A stretch of DNA of 64,000 bases, taken from contig NZ_JXMU01000007.1 in assembly GCF_001293565.1 (NCBI RefSeq), positions 124,001 to 188,000 on the forward strand, read 5' to 3'. Source of the stretch: Ahrensia marina (GTDB lineage Bacteria > Pseudomonadota > Alphaproteobacteria > Rhizobiales > Rhizobiaceae). Shown piece after piece: positions 54,441-63,317 of this stretch (position 1 is its first letter; the number at the start of each line of letters is the position of its first letter). The notes below the pieces were generated by a model, which worked only from the letters and a program-made list of their open reading frames with translations, was not told the origin of the DNA and searched no databases. Made by a program: the position numbers and the translations under genes.

Positions 54441-56066
54441 TTATTCTTCGATCAGGCGGCGCAGCAATTCCAGTTCTTTGGAAAGGTTGGTGTCTGCTGT
54501 CTTCATCTGCTCAACTTTGCGCACAGCGTGAAGCACAGTGGTGTGATCACGACCGCCAAAACGCCGTCCGATTTCAGGCAATGAGCGCGGTGTCATGATC
54601 TTTGACAGATACATAGCTATCTGTCGTGGCCGGACCACTGTACGTGTGCGCCGATTTGAGAGCATCTCGTTGCGCGGGACATTAAAGTGCTGGGCAACCA
54701 CGCGCTGAATATCTTCAATACGCACTTTTTTACGTTCTTCCGCGCGGGTCAAATGACCAAGAATATCGTCAACACGGTCCAGTGATATGTTCTGCTCAAA
54801 TGATTGGCGGAAAATCAGCTGGTTGAAAGCACCTTCGAGTTCACGGAAGCTTGATGAGACTGTCTTGGCGACATGTTGCAGGACATCTTCGGAAATGTTG
54901 AGTGTGGCATCGTCTTTGCGCGCATCTTCCAAGCGCTTTTGAAGCATGGCATGGCGCATTTGATAATCAGGTGTTTCAATTTCCAAGGAAACCCCACCCT
55001 TAAGGCGTGAGCGAACACGCGGGTCAAGCGATTCAAGCTCTGAAGGCGGGCGATCAGCCGCCACAACAACCTGCTTTGCACTATCGAGCAGTGTATTGAT
55101 CAGGTGGCAGAACTCAGATTGAATTTTCTCGCCCTGAAGAAACTGCATGTCATCGATGATAAGAAGATCAATTTCATTAAGGGCGTCTTTGAATACCAGT
55201 GCCTTGCTATCGCGGATAGCGCTGGCAAAACGCCACATGAAATATTCAGCAGTCAGATATACAACGCGCTGGTTCGGATTTTTTGCTTTCGCTGCATTGG
55301 CAATCGCTTGTAGAAGGTGCGTTTTGCCAAGCCCCACTGAAGAATAGAAGAAAAGCGGATTAAAGCGTGCTGCATTTGCACCTTTATCAACGGCGGTACG
55401 GGCAGCAGCAAGACAGACATTGTTGGACGGGCCTTCGATGAAGTTATCGAATGTATAACGGCTATCAATGGGAGAGCCGAGAACAGTGCCACGCGCAGCC
55501 TGTTCCTGTGCGGTACCCATAATAGCTGCCTTGTTCAGCATTGATCCTGGCATGACCGGATGCTTGCTGTTTGGCGCTGTTGTTTTTGCCATTTGCTCTT
55601 TGGAAGCGACAGCTTTGCTCGCATTGGCGCGAACGGCGCTGCGTACAACAACATCAACCTTTAGGACGCTCGGCTCTTCTTTTTGCCAAAGTGCCAGCAT
55701 GTCATCAAGATAGTGGCTGTTGATCCAAGTGCGCAGAAAGGGGGTCGGAACCGATATGGTGATAACGCTGCTGCTGGATTGCTCGAGCTTTGCGCGTCCA
55801 AACCAGCTTTGAAAGACCTCAGCGCCGATCTTGGCTTTGAGCAGTTGGCAAACACGGTCAAAAATGCGTGATTGCTGCTTATTGGACACGTCCAATGTTT
55901 CGTCCTGAATTGCCGCTTCCTCTGCAGCTTTTGCGTCTGTCATCGAACCGAGCCCCTCTGTCGCACCGCATTCCTTGGGCTGCGAAATCCGGACATGTTT
56001 GGAAACCAGTTCTCCGATATTCATAGTCTCTGGTTTATCCGATTTCTTTGCGCCGTTTAAATGCAT
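54441..56066 (-). CDS. dnaA: Chromosomal replication initiator DnaA
   Basis: AAA+ initiator. Domain I ([21 protein letters not shown]) begins near residue 69, preceded by a poorly conserved N-terminal extension. Domain II is a linker rich in Ala/Lys. Domain III has [12 protein letters not shown], Walker [16 protein letters not shown] and Walker [14 protein letters not shown]. Domain IV carries the origin-recognition signature [19 protein letters not shown] at 56066 has AAAGGAAC 10 bp upstream and gives 541 residues. Later in-frame ATGs at residues 15 and 42 are alternatives. Confidence 0.96.
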   Translation of the reverse strand: MHLNGAKKSDKPETMNIGELVSKHVRISQPKECGATEGLGSMTDAKAAEEAAIQDETLDVSNKQQSRIFDRVCQLLKAKIGAEVFQSWFGRAKLEQSSSSVITISVPTPFLRTWINSHYLDDMLALWQKEEPSVLKVDVVVRSAVRANASKAVASKEQMAKTTAPNSKHPVMPGSMLNKAAIMGTAQEQAARGTVLGSPIDSRYTFDNFIEGPSNNVCLAAARTAVDKGANAARFNPLFFYSSVGLGKTHLLQAIANAAKAKNPNQRVVYLTAEYFMWRFASAIRDSKALVFKDALNEIDLLIIDDMQFLQGEKIQSEFCHLINTLLDSAKQVVVAADRPPSELESLDPRVRSRLKGGVSLEIETPDYQMRHAMLQKRLEDARKDDATLNISEDVLQHVAKTVSSSFRELEGAFNQLIFRQSFEQNISLDRVDDILGHLTRAEERKKVRIEDIQRVVAQHFNVPRNEMLSNRRTRTVVRPRQIAMYLSKIMTPRSLPEIGRRFGGRDHTTVLHAVRKVEQMKTADTNLSKELELLRRLIEE

Positions 56067-56290
56067 TGTGCGAAGTTCCTTTATTTAATTTATTGCCGCT
56101 ATCAGCCGTTTCTTTTTATTCTTGCCGACCCCCATCGGCGCATGATCTCCAAATTTAGGATGCAGAAATCCGGTCGCAAAATCGTAGATTTCACGTGTTA
56201 AACTGCATATCATTAGTGGCAATGATCGAATGTAACCGATCCAGGCAGAGAAGCGCTCATTGTTCGTGCAAGCAAATTTTTTGCTCGCCT

Positions 56291-56314
56291 CATTCAGGAT
56301 CCCCACCCTGAATG
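56291..56314 (-). promoter_or_regulatory. Hairpin in the long dnaA leader
   Basis: A perfect 8-bp inverted repeat CATTCAGG/CCTGAATG with an 8-nt C-rich (G-rich on the transcript) loop. It falls within the ~270-nt untranslated leader predicted from the candidate promoter. In Caulobacter the dnaA leader limits translation when nutrients fall; whether this hairpin does so is inference. Confidence 0.45.
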
Positions 56315-56335
56315 CCCCGTTAAGGTCTCTCGTTC

Positions 56336-56375
56336 TGTGGATAGAGATATACCGCTAAGAGCAGGTTGTGATCAA
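56336..56375 (-). promoter_or_regulatory. Candidate dnaA promoter with a DnaA box at the start site
   Basis: On the minus strand, -35 TTGATC (56370-56375) and -10 TATATC (56346-56351) are 18 bp apart. One base after the -10 comes CTATCCACA (56336-56344), which matches the DnaA box TTATCCACA at 8 of 9 positions and covers the predicted start site. This layout would let DnaA-ATP repress its own transcription. Promoter strength and start site are predictions. Confidence 0.5.
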
Positions 56376-56735
56376 GACGCGTTTACTCAAATTTAACGAA
56401 TCAAAAGGCTTGATAAATACCTCAAAATCGGACTCACCAAGGCCGTTTTTGGCTAAATGTTTGGGATTCCACAATTTCTTTTTTAAGCGGTTTGGTTGGG
56501 CCTGCTCAGAAAAAAATTTATAAAAATTAGCTTGACTCTTACATGGTCTGAAAGACTCACTTTGAAGGGCCTTTTGTTAAGTGTGCGTCATTCTAAGCTG
56601 TTGATTTTTAATAATAAATATTTTTCATCCGGATTCAGTGTGACATTTCAATGACATAGTGAAAAGCCTGACTGGTTACCTTAGGAGAGTGTTTGCCGGC
56701 TATTTATTGTGATGTTCGAAAGAGTGCGGCGCAAC
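56376..56735. other. Non-coding dnaA-rpsT spacer with a cluster of six GANTC sites
   Basis: No convincing gene is present. GANTC, the CcrM methylation site, occurs at 56398, 56431, 56465, 56534, 56554 and 56632 (starts): six in about 240 bp where random sequence would give about one. An AT-rich run lies at about 56600-56630. Only one DnaA box (at 56336) is seen, so an origin of replication is not supported. In Caulobacter, GANTC methylation state modulates the dnaA promoter; a similar link is plausible here. Confidence 0.6.
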
Positions 56736-56763
56736 AAAAAACCCGACCAAAATGGCCGGGTTT
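56736..56763 (-). terminator. Intrinsic terminator after rpsT
   Basis: Minus strand: AAACCCGGCC, ATTTT loop, GGTCGGGTTT followed by TTTG. A strong GC-rich stem with one mismatch, 25 bp after the rpsT stop. Confidence 0.9.
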
Positions 56764-56788
56764 AATGTAAGAAAATATGTATCAGAAA

Positions 56789-57055
56789 TTAAGCTGAAAT
56801 TGCCTTAATGCGTGACGCCAAGCGCGACACTTTACGTGATGCTGTGTTCTTGTGGTAAACGCCTTTACCTGCCGCGCGCATCAATTCAGGCTGCGCAGCT
56901 TTAAGAGCTTCAGCAGCGGCGCTCTTATCGCCTGAAGAAATTGCTTCTTCAACCTTACGTAGGAATGTACGAACACGGGAACGGCGCGCAGAATTTACTT
57001 CAGTGCGGCGAGCGATTTTGCGTGTCGCTTTTTTAGCGGATGGTGTGTTTGCCAT
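56789..57055 (-). CDS. rpsT: 30S ribosomal protein S20
   Basis: Small basic 16S rRNA-binding protein, 88 residues: [39 protein letters not shown], then [27 protein letters not shown] precedes the ATG. Monocistronic by its own promoter and terminator, located upstream of dnaA as in most Hyphomicrobiales. Confidence 0.98.
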   Translation of the reverse strand: MANTPSAKKATRKIARRTEVNSARRSRVRTFLRKVEEAISSGDKSAAAEALKAAQPELMRAAGKGVYHKNTASRKVSRLASRIKAISA

Positions 57056-57070
57056 AGTTGCCTCAAATTG

Positions 57071-57086
57071 TCGTTCACTTGAACGA
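57071..57086 (-). promoter_or_regulatory. Hairpin in the rpsT leader
   Basis: TCGTTC/GAACGA, a perfect 6-bp stem with a 4-nt loop, 15 bp upstream of the rpsT ATG and adjoining its ribosome-binding region. S20 represses its own translation in enterobacteria; a similar role for this stem is inferred. Confidence 0.4.
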
Positions 57087-57173
57087 ATAAACCTTAGCCA
57101 GCTTGCGAATCTTTATGAAACGAATGTGGCGCAAAAAAACAGTATGGCGACCAATGGCCGCCAAGTTGAAGCT

Positions 57174-57202
57174 GCTATAATACCAATGTTCTTGTACGTC
57201 AA
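57174..57202 (-). promoter_or_regulatory. Candidate sigma-70-type promoter of rpsT
   Basis: Minus strand: -35 TTGACG (57197-57202), a 17-bp spacer, and -10 TATAGC (57174-57179). It predicts a start near 57167 and a ~110-nt leader. The -35 matches consensus at five of six positions. Confidence 0.6.
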
Positions 57203-57244
57203 CGGTTTTTGCACATTGAAGTATCATGCAGCGACAATTGTTCA

Positions 57245-58018
57245 CTAGCGGTTTTTAAACGAAGGCGAACGCTTTTCAATAAAAGCTGTCATTCCTTCTT
57301 TTTGGTCCTCCAGCGCGAAAGTTGAATGGAAGACGCGTCGTTCAAAGCGCAGCCCCTCTTCGAGCGTTGTCTCATAAGCGCGGTTGACCGCTTCTTTGGC
57401 AAGCATGACTGACGGAAGGGAATAATCGGCAATCTTTTGCGCTGTGCTAATCGCCTCCTCCAAAAGCTCTCCATCGGCAACCACGCGCGATACAAGCCCG
57501 CAGCTCTCTGCCTCGTCAGCATTCATCATCCGGCCGGTTAAAATCATATCCATTGCTTTTGCTTTGCCAACAAAACGCGCAAGCCTTTGAGTGCCGCCAA
57601 TACCAGGCAGAATACCCAAGGTTATTTCCGGTTGGCCGAATTTGGCGCTGCGGCCCGCGATGATAAAGTCACACATCATGGCGAGTTCACATCCGCCGCC
57701 AAGCGCATAACCGGAGACTGCCGCGATGATCGGCTTGCGAATGGCCGGAATTCCAAGCCAGCCCGCCATCGTGTCTGCCAGAAAAGCCTCAGCGAAATCC
57801 AGCTCCTGCATTTCCTTAATATCGGCGCCGGCCGCAAAAGCTTTTTCCGACCCTGTGATGACAATGGCGCCCACTTTTGCGTCTTCATCAAATTCGGAAA
57901 GCGCCTTGCTGAGTTCTTCAAGCAAAGCGGAGTTTAGCGCATTGAGTGCTTTTGGCCGGTCAAGCGTGATGAGGCCCGCACGGCCGCGCTTTTCGACATT
58001 TATATTCTTATAGGCCAT
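57245..58018 (-). CDS. Enoyl-CoA hydratase (crotonase family)
   Basis: Hydrates trans-2-enoyl-CoA in beta-oxidation. [29 protein letters not shown], the oxyanion-hole motif [11 protein letters not shown], the catalytic Glu region [18 protein letters not shown] and [24 protein letters not shown] match short-chain hydratases. 257 residues; ends SPSFKNR as in mitochondrial-type enzymes. It is separate from other fatty-acid degradation genes here, so the exact pathway is open. Confidence 0.93.
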   Translation of the reverse strand: MAYKNINVEKRGRAGLITLDRPKALNALNSALLEELSKALSEFDEDAKVGAIVITGSEKAFAAGADIKEMQELDFAEAFLADTMAGWLGIPAIRKPIIAAVSGYALGGGCELAMMCDFIIAGRSAKFGQPEITLGILPGIGGTQRLARFVGKAKAMDMILTGRMMNADEAESCGLVSRVVADGELLEEAISTAQKIADYSLPSVMLAKEAVNRAYETTLEEGLRFERRVFHSTFALEDQKEGMTAFIEKRSPSFKNR

Positions 58019-58074
58019 TGGAGTTCCTTCTTTGTGAGCTCTAAATTAAGTGTGTTGCCAAACGCTGTGCCTCA

Positions 58075-58956
58075 TTATCTTTGGCATGTTGAGCAGTAAA
58101 AAGTCGAGCGCCCGCTTTGGACGATGCGCTTGATGGTGCCATCGCAACTGGTTTTTTTACAAGGCGCACCCTCTTGGTCATAGACCGCAAAACTGTGCTG
58201 GAAATAGCCAAGTGTGCCATCGGTTTGCATGTGATCGCGCAATGATGACCCTCCTGCTTTAATGGCATCGGCGATGACTTCACGGATATGGCCTGCAAGC
58301 GCATGACAGCGCGCTGTTGCTGTGCCTTTCTTACGTGTCAAAGTGCCTGCTTGGCGCAAAGGCGAAAGACCGGATCGCCATAGCGCTTCACACACATATA
58401 TATTGCCAAGTCCTGCAATGAGCTTTTGATTAAGCAGGGCGGACTTCAATGTTGTCTTTTTAGCGTTGAGCATCAAGGCAAGTGCATCACCGCTTAACTG
58501 GTTACCAGTCGGCTCCAGGCCTAGTCCGCTTAAGTGAGGATGCTCGTGTATAAGGTGCGTCTCGCCCATAAACATAAAACCAAAGCGGCGCGGGTCATTG
58601 TAGATAATCTGTGCCTGATCGCCGTTGGCTTGTTTTATGTGAAAGACGACATGGTCGTGCGCTTCAAGTTTTGTGTGCTCATGGTAAAGCTGTACCATAT
58701 GCGCATTGTGGGTTCGAAAAGATCCGGACATGCCTAAATGACAAACTAGGACCAGTCCATTATCAAAGTTGATCATGAGATATTTGGCACGGCGCGAAAG
58801 GCTGTTTACCGTTGTGCCTTGAAGTCGGGCGGCCATATTGTCGGGAAACGGGAACCGTAAATCGGGACGGCGCAATTCCACGCGCTCCATGACCGCGCCT
58901 TGCATTGTGGGTTCAAGGCCGCGCCTGACTGTTTCAACTTCTGGTAATTCAGGCAT
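58075..58956 (-). CDS. mutM: Formamidopyrimidine-DNA glycosylase
   Basis: Excises 8-oxoguanine and formamidopyrimidines. The catalytic N-terminus [16 protein letters not shown] (Pro1 nucleophile, Glu2) is intact. [15 protein letters not shown] gives the helix-two-turn-helix. The C-terminal zinc finger uses C-x4-C (CKKTSC) and YCSTCQR. 293 residues. Its start overlaps the deoB stop by 8 bp. Confidence 0.97.
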   Translation of the reverse strand: MPELPEVETVRRGLEPTMQGAVMERVELRRPDLRFPFPDNMAARLQGTTVNSLSRRAKYLMINFDNGLVLVCHLGMSGSFRTHNAHMVQLYHEHTKLEAHDHVVFHIKQANGDQAQIIYNDPRRFGFMFMGETHLIHEHPHLSGLGLEPTGNQLSGDALALMLNAKKTTLKSALLNQKLIAGLGNIYVCEALWRSGLSPLRQAGTLTRKKGTATARCHALAGHIREVIADAIKAGGSSLRDHMQTDGTLGYFQHSFAVYDQEGAPCKKTSCDGTIKRIVQSGRSTFYCSTCQR

Positions 58957-60196
58957 TCGGTTTAATCTTGTCCATGAAAGAGGTTCCGTATGGGCCGGAT
59001 GTTAAACCCAGATGATCGGCAATCGTCTCGCCAATATCCGCAAAGCAATTGCGTATACCTATTTCTGCGCCGCTCGTATCTGATCCTTTGAGTAATCCGA
59101 TGACAGGAATACGTTCGCGTGTGTGATCGGAGCCTGTCCATGTCGGATCGCACCCATGGTCTGCTGTAATGACCATTAAGTCGCCGTCTTTAAGAGACGC
59201 AATCATCTCCGGTAATCGCCTGTCAAAATGTTCCAAAGCGGCAGCATAACCCGGTACATCGCGGCGGTGACCGTAAAGCTGGTCAAAATCGATAAAGTTT
59301 GTGAAAACCAGATCACCGCTTTGTGCATCATTCATGGCTTTCAGTGTGGCATCGATAAGGGCATCATTGCCATTGGCTTTTCTTACGTCGCTAACTCCTT
59401 GGTGGGCGAAAATATCGCCAATTTTACCCACCGCGATGACCTGCTTTCCCGTTGCGGTCAGTCTATCCAACAAGGTAGGTTCCGGCGGAAGAACAGAATA
59501 ATCGCGGCGGTTGCCCGTTCTAACGAAATCCTCTGCTGTCTCGCCCTTAAAAGGTCGTGCGATGACCCGCCCAATATTATAAGGATCGACAAGCTTTCGC
59601 ACGATCTCGCACAAAGCATATAATCGCTCTAATCCGAAATGGCTTTCGTGCGCCGCGATCTGAAACACAGAATCAGATGACGTATAGAAAATTGGAAGCT
59701 TGGTTTTGATATGTTCCTCGCCGAAAGCCGTGAGCGCATCAGTCCCTGACGAATGACAGTTTGCCAGCGAACCTTCAGTGCCGGCTTCTTTATAAATATC
59801 ATCGAGAAGCGTTTGCGGAAATGTTGGAATTTCGTGAGGGAAATAGCCCCAATCAAACGTAACGGGCAATCCGGCAATTTCCCAGTGTCCCGACGGCGTA
59901 TCCTTACCGTTGGAGACTTCATCGCTCACACCCCAGAACCCCACCAGAGATGATGCCTGTTTTGTGCAGGCAAGGGAATGGTTGCTCGCAAGCTCCAGTG
60001 CATGAAAGAAACCTAACTTTGCCAGATTGGGGCAATGAAGTGATCCTTCACGCAGCCCCTTTTTGTCAGCTTTACCGTTTTCGGTGTGCTCCAGAATATG
60101 GCCAACAGTGCTTGAACCTTCGTCATTGAACAGAGTAGCATCTTTAGCGCCGCCCAATCCGACTGAGTCCATGACAAAAAGAAACGCTCTGGCCAT
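58949..60196 (-). CDS. deoB: Phosphopentomutase
   Basis: Interconverts (deoxy)ribose-1- and -5-phosphate for nucleoside salvage. An alkaline-phosphatase-fold metalloenzyme: [17 protein letters not shown] (metal Asp), [47 protein letters not shown] and [24 protein letters not shown] (metal residues). 415 residues. Overlap with mutM implies one transcript, deoB first. Confidence 0.96.
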   Translation of the reverse strand: MARAFLFVMDSVGLGGAKDATLFNDEGSSTVGHILEHTENGKADKKGLREGSLHCPNLAKLGFFHALELASNHSLACTKQASSLVGFWGVSDEVSNGKDTPSGHWEIAGLPVTFDWGYFPHEIPTFPQTLLDDIYKEAGTEGSLANCHSSGTDALTAFGEEHIKTKLPIFYTSSDSVFQIAAHESHFGLERLYALCEIVRKLVDPYNIGRVIARPFKGETAEDFVRTGNRRDYSVLPPEPTLLDRLTATGKQVIAVGKIGDIFAHQGVSDVRKANGNDALIDATLKAMNDAQSGDLVFTNFIDFDQLYGHRRDVPGYAAALEHFDRRLPEMIASLKDGDLMVITADHGCDPTWTGSDHTRERIPVIGLLKGSDTSGAEIGIRNCFADIGETIADHLGLTSGPYGTSFMDKIKPNA

Positions 60197-60314
60197 ATTG
60201 AGTCCTAATATTAAGCGGGCTTTAAGAGTCTGTTGATTGGCCCATAGTAAATAAATCCTTATATAGGTTCCAGATGGTTGCGGTCCACCAATGTTTAAAG
60301 CTCAAAGGTCGTCG

Positions 60315-61220
60315 ATGAGTAGAAAACGAATTGAAACAGTATCTATATCTTTATTGATGTCAGCGATGTTGACTGCGCCGGCTTTGGCTGACTGGCGCAG
60401 TGACATGGGTGTGTTCCGCGTCGGCATTTCTGCTCTTCACGGTGAGCCGCCACGCAAAGGCAGTTTTGACCTGTTTCGCAAACATCTTGCCGAGGCGCTG
60501 AATATGCCGGTTGAAATTTTTCAGGCTAATGATGCGTCCGCGCTCATCGATGCTGTCGCCGCTTCACGTATCGAATATGCGATATTGCCAACAGCGGGTT
60601 TTGCAACGCTCGATGCTTTTTGCTCATGTGTTGTGCCGATAGCGGCTCCGGTGTCTGAAAATGGTGCCGATAGTGTTCGCTCGGTATTGATTGCCAATCA
60701 GAAAGTTATGGCCGACTTAAACGATATTGAGGGGCGGAAAATTGCTGTGGGACCGGCTTCTTCGTTAACAGGCTTTATGTTGCCTCATGCTTTTTTCCGG
60801 CCTGCAGAAAAACAACTGGGTGAAAGTGGTGCGGACATTGTCCAAACAGCAAGCCAGTTTGAAGCAGTAAGACTTTTTCAGGCAGGAAAAGTTGATGGAT
60901 TTTTTGCTTGGGAGCACGCAACGCAAGGCACGGAAAAGCGATATGAGAATGAGTTTTTAGATAATGTGGGAAAAGATTCAGAGTTGGAACCTGCCGTTTT
61001 ATGGCGTTCGGAGGCGGTTCTATATGGGCCGCATACTGTACGCAAAAATCTGCCTAAAGAAGCCATAGACGCGATTAGAGACGCTCTTGTATCAATAAAT
61101 GAAAAGGAGCCGCTGGCATATGATGCCATTTCGCCTGAGCTTGGCGGCGCTATGCAGGCGGTATCGAAAGAAGATTATAGTGTGGCAAGCCAGATGGTGC
61201 GGGCCTTGGCGGAGCAATAG
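60315..61220 (+). CDS. PhnD-like phosphate/phosphonate ABC substrate-binding protein (orphan)
   Basis: 301 residues with a signal peptide (VSISLLMSAMLTAPALA). The mature protein has the PhnD/SsuA-type periplasmic fold: FRVGISALHGEPPRKGSFDLFRKHLAEAL, IEYAILPTAGFATL, GRKIAVGPASSLTGFMLPHAFF and VRLFQAGKVDGFFAWEHATQ. No permease or ATPase gene is adjacent, so it may serve a distant transporter or act as a sensor-linked binding protein. Ligand unknown. ATG at 60315 with AAAGG upstream is chosen; ATG at 60291 is possible. Confidence 0.8.
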   Translation: MSRKRIETVSISLLMSAMLTAPALADWRSDMGVFRVGISALHGEPPRKGSFDLFRKHLAEALNMPVEIFQANDASALIDAVAASRIEYAILPTAGFATLDAFCSCVVPIAAPVSENGADSVRSVLIANQKVMADLNDIEGRKIAVGPASSLTGFMLPHAFFRPAEKQLGESGADIVQTASQFEAVRLFQAGKVDGFFAWEHATQGTEKRYENEFLDNVGKDSELEPAVLWRSEAVLYGPHTVRKNLPKEAIDAIRDALVSINEKEPLAYDAISPELGGAMQAVSKEDYSVASQMVRALAEQ

Positions 61221-61236
61221 GCCTTTTCAAAAAGGC
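61221..61236. terminator. Small stem-loop between convergent genes
   Basis: GCCTTTT/AAAAGGC directly after the stop of the PhnD-like gene and 13 bp before the end of the TadE-like gene. A T-run is lacking on either side, so it is at best a weak bidirectional terminator. Confidence 0.4.
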
Positions 61237-61248
61237 TAAAAGCTGAAT

Positions 61249-61863
61249 TTAACAGTCACTACATTTAACAGTATCGGTGATACGCGGGCGCAACCAATAC
61301 TCCTCAGACATGTCGATCGCAGTATAGGTGTTGCCGTTTGAGTCTGTTTTCGAACCAAGCGCCCAAGTTACGATAGGCCGGTACTCGATTTCAGTCGTAA
61401 CTTTAACGAGGAAAGTTTCATCGATGATCAAACGCTTGGGTACGCCGATTTTAGTACCGTTGCCGGAGCCAAGTCCATTGTCAAACTTACCCTTATTATA
61501 ACGGCGCGACCAGATGATTTCTCCGCCTTCAGGGTGGTCTTCATCCACATCTATGCCCACAATTGTGATTTTGGGCTGGTCAGCGGTATAAGGAAACATA
61601 ATTGCCGCGCCGATCTCCAACATCGCATCGAGCGTTTTTCTGTCCACTTCTGATTGTTGTGTAACCAGATCCGCAACGGTACTTGCAACACGTGCTGCGC
61701 GTTTGTTGACAGTAATTCCCGTAGAGATTTCAACCGTACCAAGATACATTGCCAAAAGAAGCGGAACGATAAGCGCGAATTCCACTGCAGCCATACCGCT
61801 TTTGTTTTTGCGAAATCCATTAAAAACGCCGCGGAACTGTTTTTGCCTGATTGTTTTTGTCAT
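61249..61863 (-). CDS. TadE/TadG-like pilus assembly protein
   Basis: 204 residues. A basic N-terminus leads to the TadE domain KSGMAAVEFALIVPLLLAMYLGTVEIS, a single membrane helix with the Glu-containing prepilin-like motif; a periplasmic domain follows with a C-terminal Cys pair (CSDC). It is a minor pseudopilin of a Tad/Flp-type system. ATG at 61863 is taken; TTG at 61878 is the alternative. It lies 25 bp downstream of a second TadE-like gene. Confidence 0.85.
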   Translation of the reverse strand: MTKTIRQKQFRGVFNGFRKNKSGMAAVEFALIVPLLLAMYLGTVEISTGITVNKRAARVASTVADLVTQQSEVDRKTLDAMLEIGAAIMFPYTADQPKITIVGIDVDEDHPEGGEIIWSRRYNKGKFDNGLGSGNGTKIGVPKRLIIDETFLVKVTTEIEYRPIVTWALGSKTDSNGNTYTAIDMSEEYWLRPRITDTVKCSDC

Positions 61864-61888
61864 GCGTAATGTTCTCAAATTGCGGACT

Positions 61889-62437
61889 CTAGAATGGTTC
61901 GTTTTGCCAAGTGGAGGAGGAGTAAAGAAGGGTTTTGCCGTCTTCCAAGCCTGAAATATGTGATTTCATAATATCGGTAATGACCGGCCAGCGATAAAAA
62001 ACACGCAAATGATTGATGGTGCCGGCACCGCCGGGTGCATAGGTAAAGCCGGTTGTGTCCAGCTTCTTTGGATTTTCCATCGGAATCGTTTTCGGCACAT
62101 CCGAGAATTTGGCATAAGATTTCAGATCGAACTCAAGATCAGGGCAACCGGATGATACCATTATCTCCAGATCGTTGCAGATCATCGCGCGGAATTGTTC
62201 TTTATTCGTGGTTTTTGGGTCGATTTGACCGGTACGCACCTTTCGCGCGGCCTGATCAACCGAATTGGCCATTACCTGTTGTGCCGTAAATGAAAGCGAT
62301 GTTTCCAGAACAGCAAAAACAATCATAATAAAGGGAATAGCGAGAATACCGAATTCAATCGCTGTTGCGCCGTCTTTATTATGCTTAAACCGGCTTAAGG
62401 CGAAACCAAGCCTGCCAATTTTTCCAAACCTACGCAC
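61889..62437 (-). CDS. TadE-like pilus assembly protein
   Basis: 182 residues from GTG at 62437, chosen because AGGAG lies 8 bp upstream; the frame is open 14 codons further. The TadE helix reads KDGATAIEFGILAIPFIMIVFAVLETSLSF, followed by VDQAARKVRTGQI and a domain with two Cys (MICNDLEIMVSSGCPD) that may form a disulphide. Second minor pseudopilin of the same cluster. Confidence 0.86.
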   Translation of the reverse strand: MRRFGKIGRLGFALSRFKHNKDGATAIEFGILAIPFIMIVFAVLETSLSFTAQQVMANSVDQAARKVRTGQIDPKTTNKEQFRAMICNDLEIMVSSGCPDLEFDLKSYAKFSDVPKTIPMENPKKLDTTGFTYAPGGAGTINHLRVFYRWPVITDIMKSHISGLEDGKTLLYSSSTWQNEPF

Positions 62438-62572
62438 GTTGCCTGCTCCTGCTTCAGGGTTCGGTGAAGCGTAGCGCAAAAATCTTTAAAACTTCTTTCA
62501 TAAACGAATAGAATGTCTAGCACGCACCAGATTGGCACGTGCTGCGTCTAAACACTTCAAGGCACTTATGAG

Positions 62573-63055
62573 TTAATCATCATCGCCTGAATCGTTTGCT
62601 TCACTCGTCGCCGCGATGGCCTGTAGTTCAGCTTCGGTAAGGTAGGCGCCTTCACATTCAGGTTCACACGACAGATTTTCTATTTCCGCGCGGCGGTAAA
62701 CCCGCAAAATTGATGACGTGTCACGGCTTACAGCGATGCGCTCGTCCAATATAGGTGTTCCTGATTCATCAAGGATAACAAGGTTTGTACGCCCGAATCC
62801 GCGCCCCGTTAGAACAAGTGTTTCTGCATCCTGAATGGTTACGTCTGCTATCTCGGGGTTTCCGACAATTACTGTCGTTGCAGGGCGTGATAGTTTTACA
62901 ATCTTTGCATTGTTCAACTCGACTTTAATTGCAGCAGCATTTGAATGCGCTACTGGTTGAGTTTCTGCTACATAATCTGCCGCATGGGCTGCAGCCACAA
63001 AATGAGTACCAGCTATCAGTGCTGTCATACAGAATAGTTTAACACGCGAGATCAT
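62573..63055 (-). CDS. Stand-alone pilus assembly/secretin N-terminal domain protein (CpaC N-domain)
   Basis: 160 residues with a signal peptide ending AHAA. The core VELNNAKIVKLSRPATTVIVGNPEIADVTIQDAETLVLTGRGFGRTNLVILDESG is the N-terminal domain normally found at the start of CpaC/RcpA secretins. No secretin channel domain follows; the protein ends in an acidic tail. It may assist the Tad machinery in the periplasm. Transcribed toward the two TadE-like genes, 135 bp upstream of them. Confidence 0.85.
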   Translation of the reverse strand: MISRVKLFCMTALIAGTHFVAAAHAADYVAETQPVAHSNAAAIKVELNNAKIVKLSRPATTVIVGNPEIADVTIQDAETLVLTGRGFGRTNLVILDESGTPILDERIAVSRDTSSILRVYRRAEIENLSCEPECEGAYLTEAELQAIAATSEANDSGDDD

Positions 63056-63317
63056 GACTTAACTCCAAACATATCTGATAGCTAAAATTGCGCAGAAAAC
63101 TGAAGGAAGCATTAACCATAGCGCTTTTGAGTGAATTATAGAGGATAATCTGTCGGTATAGTCAGTAATCTGCATAGCGGTCTGAGAATCTTGCTTCAAA
63201 CGAAGCACTAGGCTGGCACTCTATTTTGCAGCGCAAGGTCGCTGTTTGTGTTTGGTTTACGCTTACGCCGTATTGTTGGGCCGATTAAGTTTTGGCATCT
63301 AACTATTCGAGCAATCC
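63056..63317. other. Divergent spacer before manC-like gene, no gene seen
   Basis: 262 bp between divergent genes. It contains a 6-bp stem TGCTTC/GAAGCA (63192-63207) and a sigma-54-like TGGCAC...TTGCA element at 63214-63230 whose spacing is one base too long. No coding sequence is supported. Confidence 0.5.

Noticed and set aside
56085-56306. Possible 73-codon gene in the dnaA leader (minus strand, GTG start)
   Set aside because: No ribosome-binding site, no recognisable domain, and it lies within the predicted dnaA leader with an overlapping hairpin.
56067-56788. Chromosomal origin of replication next to dnaA
   Set aside because: Only one DnaA-box-like site was found despite an AT-rich run and GANTC sites; in many alphaproteobacteria the origin is not at dnaA.
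63214-63230. Sigma-54 promoter upstream of the mannose-1-phosphate guanylyltransferase gene
   Set aside because: TGGCAC and TTGCA are present, but 11 bp rather than 10 separate GG from GC; sigma-54 tolerates this spacing poorly. Kept only as a note.
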